From Liquidambar formosana (lineage: Eukaryota > Streptophyta > Magnoliopsida > Saxifragales > Altingiaceae), in assembly GCA_039720395.1 (NCBI GenBank), contig CM077834.1, forward strand, positions 1,054,001 to 1,118,000: a stretch of 64,000 nt of DNA, in the 5' to 3' direction. The notes beneath the pieces were generated by a model. The model saw nothing but the letters and a program-made list of their open reading frames with translations. It ran no database searches and was not told where the DNA came from. How positions within the stretch are numbered: the first letter of the stretch is position 1; each line of letters opens with the position of its first letter. Made by a program: the position numbers and the translations under genes. Positions 12,691-25,700 of this stretch are shown piece after piece.

Positions 12691-13189
12691 GGTTTCCAAC
12701 CATGCATTCAATTAGCTTGTTTTACATGGATAACTTCCTATTTCAGCACTCACCTAGTATGGATGTTATAGTCAGGCCGGTTTCTGGGACCAAAGTCCCC
12801 GCTCTTTAAAATCTTTTTCCAGTTGCTACCCAGAGTCTAAATCTCCTTCCCTCTATTTAATAATATATTCTCTCTAATTCAATTAACAAATTCCAAATCA
12901 ACTTATCCTTAAAGCCTTAAAGGTAGCTTCTTTTTTCTCTTGACAATTCTTGTAGGCTCTCAATTGGTTATAAGAAACACCACATGAAATTTCTTGTAAT
13001 GTGATCATCTAACTGAAGCATCCAGTCATTTTCTTTTCTAAGATTCACTTAAACATATGGAAATCAAATTGAATCATCAAGGTTTAATAGCCATGACAAA
13101 TCCCCATCCTATTAAAGGAATTTAACCAGGAGACAAAATAGGTGTCTTCTCCAATAATTCTTTGCAACACTCTCGGTTCTATTGAATAG

Positions 13190-13330
13190 TTTTTTTTTCC
13201 TTTTTTTTTTTTGATCAGCAACAAAGATGTATTATTAATCAAAAGATGAAAGTACAAAAGAAAAGGAAATAAAAGGGAGAACTAGGAGTCCACCCAGGCA
13301 AGGCCGAACAGAACAATCAAAAACGTAAAG
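13190..13330. repeat. Possible retroelement 3' tail relic
   Basis: A poly-T run is followed by TTGATCAGCAACAAAG and a TATTATTAATCAAAAG phrase, a pattern often seen at 3' ends of plant non-LTR elements. The rest of the element is not recognisable. Confidence 0.3.
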
Positions 13331-15282
13331 CAGAAGCGAAGGGTTTAAGCATGACTCTGAACCAAAGGGTTTAAGCCATTGACTCATTATAAGTAAAATG
13401 TGAAGCTATTTAAAATAAATAATGATGGATTCGTACCACTCTATTAATGAACGTTTGGAGTTTAAATGCACCTCTTTCTTACAAGCAATTAACCTAATAT
13501 GTATCCTTCCAAATCTATTCTATGGGGGACAAATCTGGACCACCCACGTGGCCCCATTGGATAACAACAAGTGTAATGTAAGGGTTATCTTACAAAAGTC
13601 CTTACTGCTAGTGACAACTTCCAACTCAACTAAATGTATCACTATGGGATGAAACAGTGTCATTCTAGCTCAACTAGAACGCCATAGGGAAATGACGTTG
13701 ACAACATCCTTTATGCTTCATATAGCAAGCTGAACAAAAGACACCACCTTGACCGTGAATGCCACAAGTCAATGGACATCCTTAATGATGATTCCTCATC
13801 ACGAGATGGACAAAAGGGCACTGCCTTGGTATTGAACGCCAAAGGTGGATGGACGTACTTAATGGTAAGAACTCTTCGACCATCACATGTAGGCCAACGG
13901 CCACACTTTGAACCAGATAAAGACAAAAAAAGGGAACACACCAATGGCCACACTTTCCACAAAATCACAAATCCAGAGAGCAAATTAAAAAGTGATATGG
14001 CTTTGACAAAACCGTTAGTGGGGAAAACACAGGTAGACAGGTCCTCCCAGACGAATGGAATATTACCTGACCAGCCAACCGATATGTGACACGTTGCAAC
14101 TGCCATCATGAGGTAGCTACAGAAACTTTTAGAAATAGAGAGAGAAAGTTTGAGAGATAAGATCAATAAGAAAAGCAGAGAGAGAACCTCCATTAAAGAT
14201 CAATAGTGAAAGCTCTATAATTACCGTGGTTTTTCCCCGTTTTATGGGATTTTCCTCTCTCTCTCTCTCTCTCTCTGTGTTATTCCTCTGGGATGGATTG
14301 CTTTTGTTCTCCATTGGTGTGCTACTGAGTAAGAGTCCGTTCCATCGACACAACGGTGTTAGTACATTAATGACAAACCAATCATGTTATGTCACATTGA
14401 CTTCACTGGGATAACGATATCTCAGCATGTACATTTATTAATTGAAACTTTATTCTCTTCTTGATTATTTCAAGGTTGAATTCATGCTCACAGGATTGCT
14501 TGATGCGCCCGCGAGGCCACCCAAGGAAGGGGGGGGGGGGCAGAAGAGGAAGGCAAACATAGCTCACAGGCTATGAAATAAGAACTTATGTTTACAAGTT
14601 CTCTAAATTTACCTCTCAAAACTAAAGTAGAGTTCTCTAGGTTTTTATTTAGAATGCTTTTCGCATAAAACATGTTCAAGGAACATCACTAATTATCCCT
14701 CATTTTGCATTTAATGCATACAACGTGCTTAAAGAAATTAGTGCTTTAACAGGAAAGGAATGCATTCTCTCAAAACTTTTAGCTATCACACTCTCACACA
14801 CAAAAACACCTTTTTGGAGAAAAAAAAAATATTAAAATAGTAGCATCATCAGTTATACCCCAATTTTCATTCAATGCATAAAATGAGATAACAGGCATAT
14901 TAACATGCCATCCAAACAATACCTCAGGCAGATCAACCACATTACTGTAAATTTAAAAGGAAACAATAATACCATTAAATTAAATATCTGGCATACTTAT
15001 TGGTATTTCTCCCAAGGACATATATATTGAATCATCCTCACCCAAAATCCCCTGAAAAAATCACTACCACGGCGTTAGTTACATAGAAGTGATTAAGGCA
15101 GATGAGAAATGCATCAAAGTACTCTCAAGCTACACATTAAGATCAAAACAAACAACCACAAAACCACCAACTGCACACATATATGCAGTAAGTTCATTCC
15201 TGCAGATATATAGACACACCCTGTAAATATTCATGAAGATCAAACCTAATAACCATCAAGCCACCAAATGCACATGGAAAGA

Positions 15283-17680
15283 TTAGTGAATGGATGATCT
15301 ATATTCAGCAGATTGTGGTAGTACCTCTCCATTATGAAGGCCCATCTCATTATGCAGAGAATTAATGTCTGCTGGTATTGAAGGACAATTTGAGATATCT
15401 GCTCCAAGCAACTCTGAGATCATAAGCCCATAACCATCCTGACCATCGGGAATGTCACTGGTATTCTGTGCATGGTTAGGAAAGCTCTCCAGGCCCGAAT
15501 ACACAGTTTCTGTCCTGCATAATTCAACAATTTTAGATCAAGGGGAGAAATACCAGTAGAAATCCAAATATAGAATCTAGAGACCATCTGCTCCAGTTGG
15601 CACACTAACAAAGTGCTATCAAGAATGGGAACTATAAAATCAAACTAGAAATGATAGTTGCACAATATTAGACTACCATCATATATCAAACGAGTAGATA
15701 ATAAATTAACAACAAAAGCATATTAACGAGAGAAACATACTTTCTCTCTGAATTGTTTAAGGGTTTGTCTTCTTCTGCAGAATCATTTTCCAAATCAATT
15801 ACTTCAACCTCTTTGCCATCAGCTGCATGTCTACCATATTCATTAGATATATTGCACTTATTACTTATCGACAAATCAATATCAACCGGGGCCGCTTCTT
15901 TTTTGGATTCTGAAATAGAGGGGTAAATAAATATCGGATCACCATCATGGTTCTCGTTCACATCAGAAGCTTCCATGAGATTAAGGTCACAGATCTTAAA
16001 CGAACTTGAAAGAAGCGGCTTCTCTTCTACATATTCAATACATGGTTCATCTCCACCTTTTGGAAAGAGGGATATATCCCCCGAACTCTTTTGATCAATA
16101 GCCACAATCACTCTCTCGCCTGGTGAAGCCCTCTCCTCCTGTGAGCTTGGTTCTTTTTCACTCAACTTGGCAAGGTGGAAGTACCCATCATCCTGAGTAA
16201 GCATGTGGGGAAGCCATTCTCTAGGTTTCTTTGAACCCTCCCCAATATCACTGTGTTGAACCGATCGCTTTTCACCCCTCTCCTTAACCATGGAACCCAT
16301 GGAGCTACACCTTCCATACCCGGGCGGTCCCTGACTCGACGCTTGCTCATACATGAAAGCTCTATCTGGGAAAGATTGAGACCTCATGCATTTACCCTGC
16401 TCAACAGCATATGCAAGACTCAATTCTCCAACCTCCTCCACAGACTGGACTGAGGGAGCTTTAGAACTGTCAGAATCAATACATTTTGAGGTATGACTTA
16501 GATTTGATAGCGCATCACCTGAGAAGCCACCAGCTGTATCATCCTCGAGAGGGACTCCAGATCCTGTTGGAGGTCCCATATCAGAAGTGTTTCCCTCTTC
16601 AGTAACCGGAGCCACTTCAGCCTTCAAGCCCCTCAATGAAGAGCGGGTTTTGGTAGGCACCTTAGCAAATTTGCAGAATCTTAGTAAATCGGTGAAATTC
16701 TGGCCCCCTGGATCACACTCCATTGCACCATGCTGGATGGGTGAGCCCTCCGTGGCACTCTGTTTCCCTGTTTCGTCATTACTAGCGCCATCCTTTACCT
16801 CTCCAGTCCCTGTATCGAAGCTTCCCAAATCATCAGATTCTTTGGTGAGTTCCCCCTCAGTCTCAAGTGGGAGATCTTTCTCGGAACCAGAAGAAGTTGC
16901 CTTTGGGCCCATATCATCGGCGGTCTGGTGTTTCTCTAACTCAGATTTAGAATTCCCCGCATCATCGCTTTTTGGTGCTAGCTCACTTGGATGGAGGTTC
17001 TGCACCCCACCACCACCACCATCTTTACCACCTTGCTGCTCCTCATGATGTTCAGAGACAGAATCCTCATCACCCTCCGTATCAGGGGAAGTCCTAGCTT
17101 TGTCCGACCACGACCCACTCCTTCCATTTTCACGACCCCAATCTGAGCCATAATTCCGAAATGATCCAATTCTCCTCCTCCCTCTCATAGGATTCCTCGA
17201 CCCCGTAGGGTTGTAGTCATCTGAGATCCTTCTCCTAGCGGAACCAGCATCAGGAACAACATTGCCCAAACGAGCAAGGGCCGAGGTTCGGCCCTCTGGA
17301 GGGAGTTGCAAATCTTCTCCCTCTTGCGGCCTAAATTCCTGAAAATCCCCCACCGGCTTTTTAAAACTCGCATTCTGCCATTTACTGGGAAGGGAGGACG
17401 GAGGTAGCAAGCCCTTAGAAACCAAATATTCAGCTGCAAGTCGACCAGCTTCCATGAAAATGTCACCACCTCTGCGGGGCGGTGGCTGAGGGGGTTGATA
17501 AGATTTTGGGTGGCCGCGGCCAAAGCTACGATTGAAGTTGCGATAGTCGGAGTTGTACATCCCATGACCATGACCATGACCTCTAATTGAACCTTCCGGA
17601 GAGATCCGAGAGGAAGCTACTGCCATCCCCATAGAATTAGACCTGTAGCCATTTCCAGGACTACGATGCCTAGCATGCAT
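15283..17680 (-). CDS. Disordered plant-specific protein resembling Arabidopsis At4g26450 (723 aa)
   Basis: Two exons: 17680 to 15741 and 15514 to 15283. The donor is GAAA|GTATGT and the acceptor TTATGCAG|GACAG; the joined codon gives ...SERK-TETVYSG and a stop after AEYRSSIH. The product is 723 residues. The start MHARHRSPGNGYRS agrees with the family as I remember it. Residues 1-70 are rich in Arg, Gly and His (GHGHGHG, RSFGRGHP). Residues 71-98 (GDIFMEAGRLAAEYLVSKG) form the clearest conserved helix. The remainder is acidic and serine-rich, with an RGRRR patch near residue 165, and looks intrinsically disordered. There is no signal peptide, membrane segment or enzyme motif. The family is plant-specific and of unknown function; the RG-rich start would suit nucleic-acid or condensate binding, which is inference only. 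Confidence 0.88.
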
Positions 17681-18470
17681 TTTTGTTTTGTTGGAGAGAT
17701 CTACTTACACAGAGCTGAATTCAGGTTCAAACACTTGGGGAATTTGTGATTTTCCCCCTGATTTCTGCAGAGAGGATAAAAGAATTCTGCCTCAGAAAGC
17801 CCTCGTCTTTCAACTTGCAATCAAACTTTGACCACAGAAATTAGATGCCATCATCCCTTAATAGATTTAGCCAAAACAAATCTTTGCAATTTTGGGACAC
17901 CACCAACCATATCTAATTATCTATATCATACAGCAAACCTAAATTGTCCAGCCCAACCAGGCATCCACTTCCAAATAGCTAAATGAAATCCAAAGACTGA
18001 CATGGAAAAAAATTACAAAAAGGAAAGTTAGAAAGAGATGCAGATCTGGGCGATGGATCTTCAATTCTAACCTTCAAACTTCAAAACTGTGTGCGTGTGT
18101 GTGTGGTGGCGGTGGTCGCAGGAAATCCAAAACCAATATAAAAGCAGACGGAAGGAGTATTAATCTTTGGTTCCAAATGAAACTAGGGGATGTGGGGGTT
18201 AGGTTTTTGGATTTTCCTTTTTCTTCTGAAATTGCGTTCGCTGTTCGTCCCACTTCAGATTTTCTTCCCTCTGTATTTGCTGTCATCGAAATTACACACC
18301 AAAAACAAATACGGAGTAAGAAACCCAAAAAAAAATAATAATAATAATACAAGGAAAATAGCGCAACATGAGATGAGACGAGGGAGGTCAAACCTGTAAA
18401 GCTACGTGTGCACGCGCCCACCCAAGTCTTAAAAAGGACTTTGGACACCCAAAACCATTGTTACCATTTT
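17681..18470 (-). promoter_or_regulatory. Upstream region of the At4g26450-like gene
   Basis: Lies upstream of the ATG at 17680. It contains a GT microsatellite (about 18089-18106) and an AAT run (about 18336-18348). Short frames on both strands read through these repeats. No promoter element could be assigned with confidence. Confidence 0.35.
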
Positions 18471-19070
18471 GACTCAATCCCCACTCCCATCTCCATGCTC
18501 TCCATCTCTCACTAATCACTATTACTACAAATCAGGTGGTGGTAGAAGATGTGATGTGGCTCCTATTTCCATTTTTTATCCTGTACTTCAGCTGCCATCC
18601 GCCATTTTTCTTTTACTTATGCCACCCTACCTTTTTTTTTTAAGTCAAAAAAGGAAAAAAAAAAGCCATGCAAGTAAAGCATCATCTACCTAACTCCTAC
18701 CTATGATAAAAGTAATTTATCTGCCATATTAAGGTACACAATTAACACCATTTTTTATTTTTTATTTTTTGTAATTTTGCCCGCCTTCATTTAAGTAGTT
18801 TGTGAAAATCAAGATGCTCATTAATTACCTTAAAACAAACAATATCATCCTTTAAATCTATTTAGATTTAAACCACTTAGATGTAATCATAGCATCACCA
18901 TGCCCTCCCTCGACCCAATTTAGTTTGTTTTAAAAGTAATAAATATATAAATATAGTGGATCGCATGCTCCAAATTGATCATAACTGCAATTGAGTTAAG
19001 GTTAACTATATTAAGGGAGAGAATATACAACTTCTAACTATTTTAGCCATGCATATGCCAATGTGAGTAC
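18471..19070. other. AT-rich intergenic DNA
   Basis: No supported gene or element; short T-rich and A-rich runs only. Confidence 0.5.
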
Positions 19071-20000
19071 GCCTATTAAAGCGAGGAAGGATCGCGGGTA
19101 GCAGGCAAGGTATCCCTGCCCTCTTCCCCGACAACTTCTTTAGGATGAAACAATGAGAGAGGCTCCATGATTGTTTCTCCCTCAGTCGGAGACACCGCTA
19201 TTCGAACATCTTTAACTAGAGACATGAATTACCTACGGGCCAGACTTCCTCACCGAATCAAGACAATCAGCCTAGTTAAATAACAAACCCTTTTTGAAGT
19301 AAGGTGGGTGGAGAGAGGCAGGTCTGGCATTCTGAAAGAACTCGCATGGTTTCATATTTTAGGTATCGTTACATTGACTTAGGCATGAGATAAGGGCCCC
19401 CCTCTCCTAAAGATGTAGCTAGTTGGGAGTTATTAGCTAGGTAGTTTCTGTCCTTCGTATCCGCCTAGCTGAAGCTATAAGAGTAGCGTCCTATCATGTG
19501 TCTCAATTATATAGTTCACAGAATAGTCCGCTGATGAGAATCTGACAGAATACCTTCTTAGGTAAGAGCAGACGAGTAGAAGATTTTCTTCTATCTTGCC
19601 TTCCTTCCTGCACTGGTAGTTGAATAAGGAATTCTTAAACCTCACGGGAAAGCAACCCTACCTTTCACTTTAAAAGCTGGAAGGCGCCTTAAGGCAACTT
19701 ACAGTAAAGGAAGAACAATCAGACTCATGAGTCGAATCTGCATCGTCGGAGTAGTCTACCATGGTGCTTTCCAATGGTGATTGGTTAGAAAAGAAATCTT
19801 AGCTTTAAAATTGGGAATCAACTCCCCATCTCAAGGAGGTCCTCTTTTTTTCTAGCGCATTGGTCAAACCATCTCCCCATCTCAAGGAGATCCTCTACTT
19901 TGGTTGGCTAGTCGATCTTCCTCTCTTCGAATTGACATTTTGATCACCCTCGTTGTATTTACTCATTTGAAGGATCACCCGTTGAAGCAGTTCCTTGAAC
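19071..20000. other. Organelle-like sequence island, possible mitochondrial insertion (NUMT)
   Basis: For roughly 900 bp the composition shifts from AT-rich intergenic DNA to a near-balanced, non-repetitive texture with phrases such as GCTATAAGAGTAGCG and GGAAGGCGCCTTAAGGC. This is reminiscent of plant mitochondrial spacer DNA. A near-repeat of CTCCCCATCTCAAGGAG occurs at about 19823 and 19870. No gene was recognised. The assignment rests on texture only. Confidence 0.35.
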
Positions 20001-20476
20001 TATCTGACTCTACGGTATCATCTGTTATGTTCCATTTACATTTTCCATGTATGTCCAAACCTTTATTGCCCCACTCACAATAACTTGACATTTTTATGGC
20101 AAGCTTGTGGCAATGGTGGGGTATTTTATAGAAAAGTAGGGAAACTAGGGAAGTGCATGCTATTTTGAAAAATTTGAGGGTATTGTTCCCTCAATATTCA
20201 AACAATAACAAGTGCATCTATAATTTTCTCAATAAATTCATTGTTATATATGAATGGGTAGACGATTACATCAACAATGGGATTGTAATCCCTTACAAAT
20301 AAGAGTGAAAATTTAGAACAATGTCATTTTTTGAGAAATCCCAAAATAGATCTTCTACAAATAATTATGTTGATAGTCCAAATTATCCAAAATGGCTCCT
20401 TAAATAATGGTTTGTTACTTCAAATGCTATGCAAAAAGTCATAGAGCCATTTAAATAACATCCAAACGCACCTTAA

Positions 20477-20868
20477 GAACATCTCCAATGGGCTAGCTAT
20501 CCAACCCCCCCTTAGCTATTTTACTTAGTCAAAGCATTTTTTCCTTCTCCAAGGGGTTAGCTATATGGCTAGCTATTTTAGCTATATTCATTTCGACTAA
20601 CTACATTTAGCTAATGAACATTCACTAGCTAAATTATTTTTAGTTAAAAAAGTGACACTTGTCCTGTCTTTATGCATCATTCTCTTTTTATCTCTCCACT
20701 AAATGATTAAAAAAAAGAAAGATTATTAATAAAAATTTTGAAATAAGTAAAAAATAACTAGTACCCCTGAAATATTTACTTGGATAACTAGTTAGCTATT
20801 TTAAAAAATATCATTTTGCTAGCTAAAGTAGCAAAAAAAAAAAATAGATAGTACCCTTGAAAATGCTC
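20477..20868. mobile_element. PIF/Harbinger-type MITE (392 bp)
   Basis: Left terminus GAACATCTCCAATGGG and right terminus ACCCTTGAAAATGCTC are imperfect inverted repeats. Both ends are flanked by TAA (20474-20476 and 20869-20871). The GAGCATCTCCAATGG-type end and 3-bp TAA target fit Tourist/Harbinger MITEs. GCTAGCTA-type phrases recur inside both arms. Confidence 0.75.
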
Positions 20869-21544
20869 TAATAGAGTTTAAAAAAAAAAAACATTTAAGC
20901 ATTTTTAACTATAGAATTTTTTTATTGCACTGTAACAAATTGCACTGTAACCAAAACTACCACTACTTACACCTTATTGTCATTGTTTCCATGCCATTAC
21001 TTGACTATCGTTTCAACTCTAAAACCACTACCATTTCAACCTCCCCATCATATTACATTGCAGGCATTAAAATCACTGCCAATTCACTACCACCCCCATC
21101 CCATCATCCTAAAGAGAATTAGAGAATGTCCTTGCTCTCCCTCTCTTGGGTGAGGGGCTGGGTAGGGGAGGGAAGTTGGGGGGGACATACATATCTTCTC
21201 AAGCGCATATTTTCCTATCTCTGACGACAAAATCAAGTCATTGACCGATGATGTTCTTTTAAGACATTTGGAGTTCATTACTCTTTAAACATTAATACAA
21301 CCAATTCATGGGGGAAGAATTTTTTATTTTTTTTATTTTAAAAATAAAATAAATTCAAGAGTTATGGAGCCCTATAGTTTCGTACCTCAAAGGAAGCCTA
21401 ACGGCACCGCTTCCCTTCTTGGAAGGGGTATTTGGTAAAAGTCTGTAATTAAATATTGAGTAGTTGATATTCTCACTTTTAAACAGCATAACATTCTTGG
21501 GAGTTAGATTCCCATTCTTAGGATACCCATACCCTATTACTTTA

Positions 21545-22249
21545 CCAGCGTTTGGATGCACCAAATTTTACGTGGGAATCAAATTTTCATTCCCATTCCA
21601 GTGTTTGGTAAAACCAATTTAATATGGGTATGGAATCATATTCAATTTAATTTTCCAAAAAAACCCCTTCCTACAATACTTGATTGATGTTGATTTAACT
21701 TCCAATTTTTATTGTTTTTTGGTTCTAAATCACAATCAACTTCTAAAATAATAATTAAAAAATGCCCACCTCATGCAATACCAATTTCCATTATTATTTA
21801 TTTCTATTGTTATAATTACTGTTATGATATTATTTTCTATACTCTAAACTTGACGGGTAAAGGGGAAGTCTAGCTATTTTTTTTTATTTTTTTATTTTTT
21901 TATAAGAAGACGATAATAGGAATTTTATTGAAGAAAGCAGCTTTTGGATGAAGCTTGGTTGATGTATTGTTGTGGAAGACGTGCTAGATGGATACTCCTT
22001 TCGCGGGAATGATCGTGGGTATATTTGGGAATTTTTTATATTTTGAAACCTATTTCTTAGGTATGGTAATCAGAAACCCACGTTTAATATAGGTTTGAGA
22101 TTCCCACAAACTTGGGTATTTCATTCCTACATAAACTCCATTCCCAGATTTAATCCCTATGTCAATTAGTTAACCAAACATAGGAATCAATTGGAATGGG
22201 GATAGGATTCCCATTCCTATACGTCTATTCCCACATACCAAACACACCC
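21545..22249. mobile_element. Probable MITE-like element with GTTTGG ends
   Basis: The right end read in reverse begins GGGTGTGTTTGGTATG and then GGGAAT. The left end carries AGCGTTTGGATG then GTGGGAATC. Repeated GGAATGGG/CCCATTCC phrases run through both arms. TAA follows the right end and TTA precedes the left, so the target duplication is not exact. A T-rich stretch near 21880-21990 may be a second insertion. Confidence 0.5.
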
Positions 22250-22785
22250 TAAGAGGTAGGTACCACACAGAAAGTGTTTTGAGTGAAAATGGTCGTGGCA
22301 GCAAAAAGAAAAATGTATTTGAGTGGAGGAGGTTACAGTAATTTGACCCAAAAATCCGTTTGGTTGCCGAGAATCCGAGATACGGGAATGGTTATAAGCA
22401 GACGGGGCATCTCATGTGCGTGAGAGAAATGAATTAACTTCCAAAACTGTCCGTATCATATTATAGCACGCAAGGGCAAAGCCAAAGGTTTGTTGTGATT
22501 TGTGAGCGCCAGAAGATCCAAAGCGGCAGTCGTCGCCCCTCCCTTGTAATTCAATTTATCAACTAGTCAATCAATCTTGTAGAAGGAGAGAATGTCCATT
22601 CATTCATTAGAATATCGCTATTGCTGCCCTTAAATTGTTTTTGCTTCTCCTTCTCTAAAAAATTGTCTCTTCCCACGCCCATATCTGGTCTTAGTGATAT
22701 ATACAATAGAGAGAGAGAGAAAAGGGGAGTAGAGGGGTATTGGGGGTGGCGATGGGATTATGAGAAGAAGTTGTTTGTGGGGCAA
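22250..22785 (+). promoter_or_regulatory. Upstream region and 5' leader of CLC-f
   Basis: The ATG at 22786 is preceded by a pyrimidine-rich stretch and a short GA repeat (about 22708-22721), typical of a plant leader. The frame is open back to an ATG at 22621, so translation could in principle start 55 codons earlier. The 22786 start is preferred because it gives an N terminus like that of Arabidopsis CLC-f. Confidence 0.5.
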
Positions 22786-25700
22786 ATGCCAGGAGGAGGA
22801 GAATTCAGCGATCACAACCATCTGCTACGATCCAACTCTTCGTCATCAGAGGTTGACTTGGAAGCTCATGGACCCAACAAGTCTAAGTCCGGAATTAAGG
22901 ATCTGCTCAAACAATTGGATCGAGGATTGTCTGGAGGACGCCGCTTCAGTTTCAAGCGTTCCGACAGGGACAGGAATAGGGAGCATTCTTCCGTCGATCA
23001 CGACGACCCTGATGTCGGTGCCGATGTTCTTGGCGATAGCGCCCCTCCCGAATGGGCTTTGCTTCTTATCGGCTGCCTTCTCGGGCTTGCCACCGGTCTC
23101 TGTGTCGCCGCTTTTAACCGTGGGGTCAGTCATTTCCGACATTCTCCTTTCATTTTGGTTCACCTGGGGATCTGTTTTCTCATGTTCATCCTGTTTTTAC
23201 GGTTTCATTCGTTTGTTTTCTCAATTGCTACATGTCAATGCTTTCTTTTTATCAGATGCTATGTTACACACCTTCAACGATATGATGCCACGACCAGCTT
23301 AAGGGCTGATGGAACTTGCAAAACCCTTTAATTCTTTTTGATCATAACATGCTCCCGAGCCATCTGCTTTATTAGAATATTTTTCTTTTAAAAAAATTTA
23401 TATATTTTTATCGTGCCATGATCCATGATTGTGTCAGTACAGTGTATGCCTGTCACATTGAAGCCATGACTACCAGGGCAAGGCTTGTTTTATGGTACGG
23501 ATTATACATGATGGGTAACTAAGAAACATTTCCATTTAAATGCATGAGGTTGTTTAGCTGGATGATTTTGGAGCACAGCAAGGACAGGATTAGAAATTAA
23601 TGCATTTGGCACTAGTTCCAGCTAGGTTTCCACATGAGAAAGAGTTGGATAGAGCAACAAGTAGCAATTTTTACATAACCGAGGAATGATATGGTTTGAG
23701 TTGAAGCAGCTGTAAGGCTGAAAGGGACATGGGTTGAAGCAGTAGGAAATTATATATGATGCCATTTGATTCAGCAGAAAATATGGCTCTAAACTGAATG
23801 TTTGTGCCATTAACTTTAAACATTTCAAACAGGGCTGGGTTGGTTGTTGTGTTGAATGTCGGGGTGTGATTAAATCCACTAGAATGGCTAAAATAGATTG
23901 CTATTGGAACTAACTATGGGCAACTTGTGGTAAATGAGGTCCAATTTAATATGTTCTTCTTTTAAGCTGTTGGAATTTTTTTTATCATTGCTTGCATTCA
24001 TATAACTAAATATTAACTATTCATTCATAGGGTATCCTCTGTTATCATTTAAAGAATCATTTCAATTTTGAAGTTGCTTTTATCAATTTGGTGAAATTTG
24101 GAGACGAGATTGAACTGCTGGCTTAGCTTCTTGTCACAGTCAACATGACTTCACATGTTTTATCCCAGCTTGATCACCAGTTGAGCTTAACAGATGTCAT
24201 CTTTAAAAGCTTGATTAAGCAGTTGAATTAAGAGATGTGATCTATGCTTATTTTAGCTATGACAGAATCAACTTGCATTTTTTTTCTTATGGTCTTAATT
24301 ATGGCACCCAACATGCTTTTTAGTCCTGTCCTTATACAGCATTGCCTATCTCTTATAAAATCTATAACCTGTAGGTATTCTTTTTCTGATTGTTGTTCAA
24401 TATATAATAGCTAGTCTGTGGTTTGGAAATAATGTCAATTACTGTTTTTTGTTGTGTTGTGTAGCTTTGCTAGTTTAATTCTGGCTGTTTTTTTATTTTT
24501 AATTTTTTAATTCTGCTTCTCTTTATAATTCATTCTCTTTTTCTTATTTGTAATGTCTTGTTATCAAGGAAACAGACTATAACTTTTGAATTATTCTTAT
24601 ACAAATGGGCTAAGAGTGCTGATGAGTTTAGACAGAAAAATCTTACCAAGCATGTTATCATCGCATCTATTGTTTTAGTTTGAAAACAAGAGGCGTACTG
24701 GAAATTTTGTGACAGGTTTTTCTTGATTTCTAATTAATCAAAATTTTCAAGAGGTCTCCTTGTATCGGCATAAGGTCGTATCAAGACAAGGAATAGAATG
24801 TTGGATGCGTTCTTTCTTCAAGTTTATTTTTTATTTGCTGCGATATGTTTTGCTTTATAATACGGTGCCAACTGTTGGCATTGTTGGATTTTTCTTGCTT
24901 ATTTATTTGGTCCACACATGCTTGATCACTGTTCCTATTCTTACATATAAGACCATCTGGTGTTATCCTCTTATTTTCTTTGACATTTACTGACACCAAT
25001 ATATTCTTCATCTAGGTGCATGTAATACATGAATGGGCCTGGGCTGGTACTCCAAATGAGGGTGCTGCTTGGCTCCGTTTGCAGAGACTAGCAGACACTT
25101 GGCATCGGATACTTTTAATACCGGTCACAGGAGGAGTTATTGTTGGCATGATGCATGGTTTACTTGAAATATTGGACCAAATAAAACAGTCCAGTTCTTC
25201 TCAAAGACAAGGTTTTGATTTGCTTTCTGGAGTCTTCCCCACAATAAAGGCCATCCAGGCTGCTGTAACTTTGGGTACTGGTTGTTCTTTGGGTCCTGAA
25301 GGCCCTAGTGTAGATATTGGAAAATCATGTGCCAATGGATGCTCAGTAATGATGGAAAACAACAGAGAGAGGAGGATAGCTCTTGTTGCAGCTGGTGCAG
25401 CTGCTGGAATTGCTTCAGGTATCCTGAATCTCTTGTTGTGAACTGTATGATTCAAATCAAATTTTGTTTCCCTATGAGGTTGTTTTCCTTCTTTTTTTTC
25501 CTCATTTTTTGTTCTGTTTACCAGCACTTCTTAAAAACCATTATCTTTCTTCTTTGGTTGTAACCACAGCTCCGGATGTCCTTTTCCTATTATGATTCAA
25601 TGTACACTCATTATTAGCAGATGTTTCCCAATTGCCCAGCATTCAGTACCATAAAGCATACTCGATCTTATGGCTTTTTATAAAATTTTCCTTCTAACTT

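Larger units (their letters stand above)
10641..15282 (-). other. Probable spliced 3' noncoding region of the At4g26450-like gene
   Basis: The plus strand is strongly A-rich here, so the minus strand is T-rich like plant intron DNA, continuing downstream of the gene that ends at 15283. On the minus strand TTTGTTTTTGCAG|ACCCATTTGG near 11018 is a strong acceptor. It is followed by about 380 bp of more balanced sequence resembling a terminal untranslated exon. No coding frame with homology was seen. The alternative is a separate noncoding transcript or ordinary intergenic DNA. Confidence 0.35.

Noticed and set aside
13711..14193. 160-codon minus-strand frame and overlapping 105-codon plus-strand frame
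   Set aside because: No family resemblance; the N-terminal hydrophobic reading comes from a GA/CT tract; both strands are open over the same DNA and no splice context supports either.
16587..17048. 153-codon plus-strand frame
   Set aside because: Antisense shadow of the At4g26450-like exon 1.
22621..22785. Earlier start for CLC-f
   Set aside because: In frame and open, but the extra residues are low-complexity leader-like sequence and the start at 22786 matches the family.
22760..23302. 180-codon plus-strand frame
   Set aside because: Overlaps CLC-f exon 1 in another frame and runs into intron 1; the CLC-f frame has clear homology.
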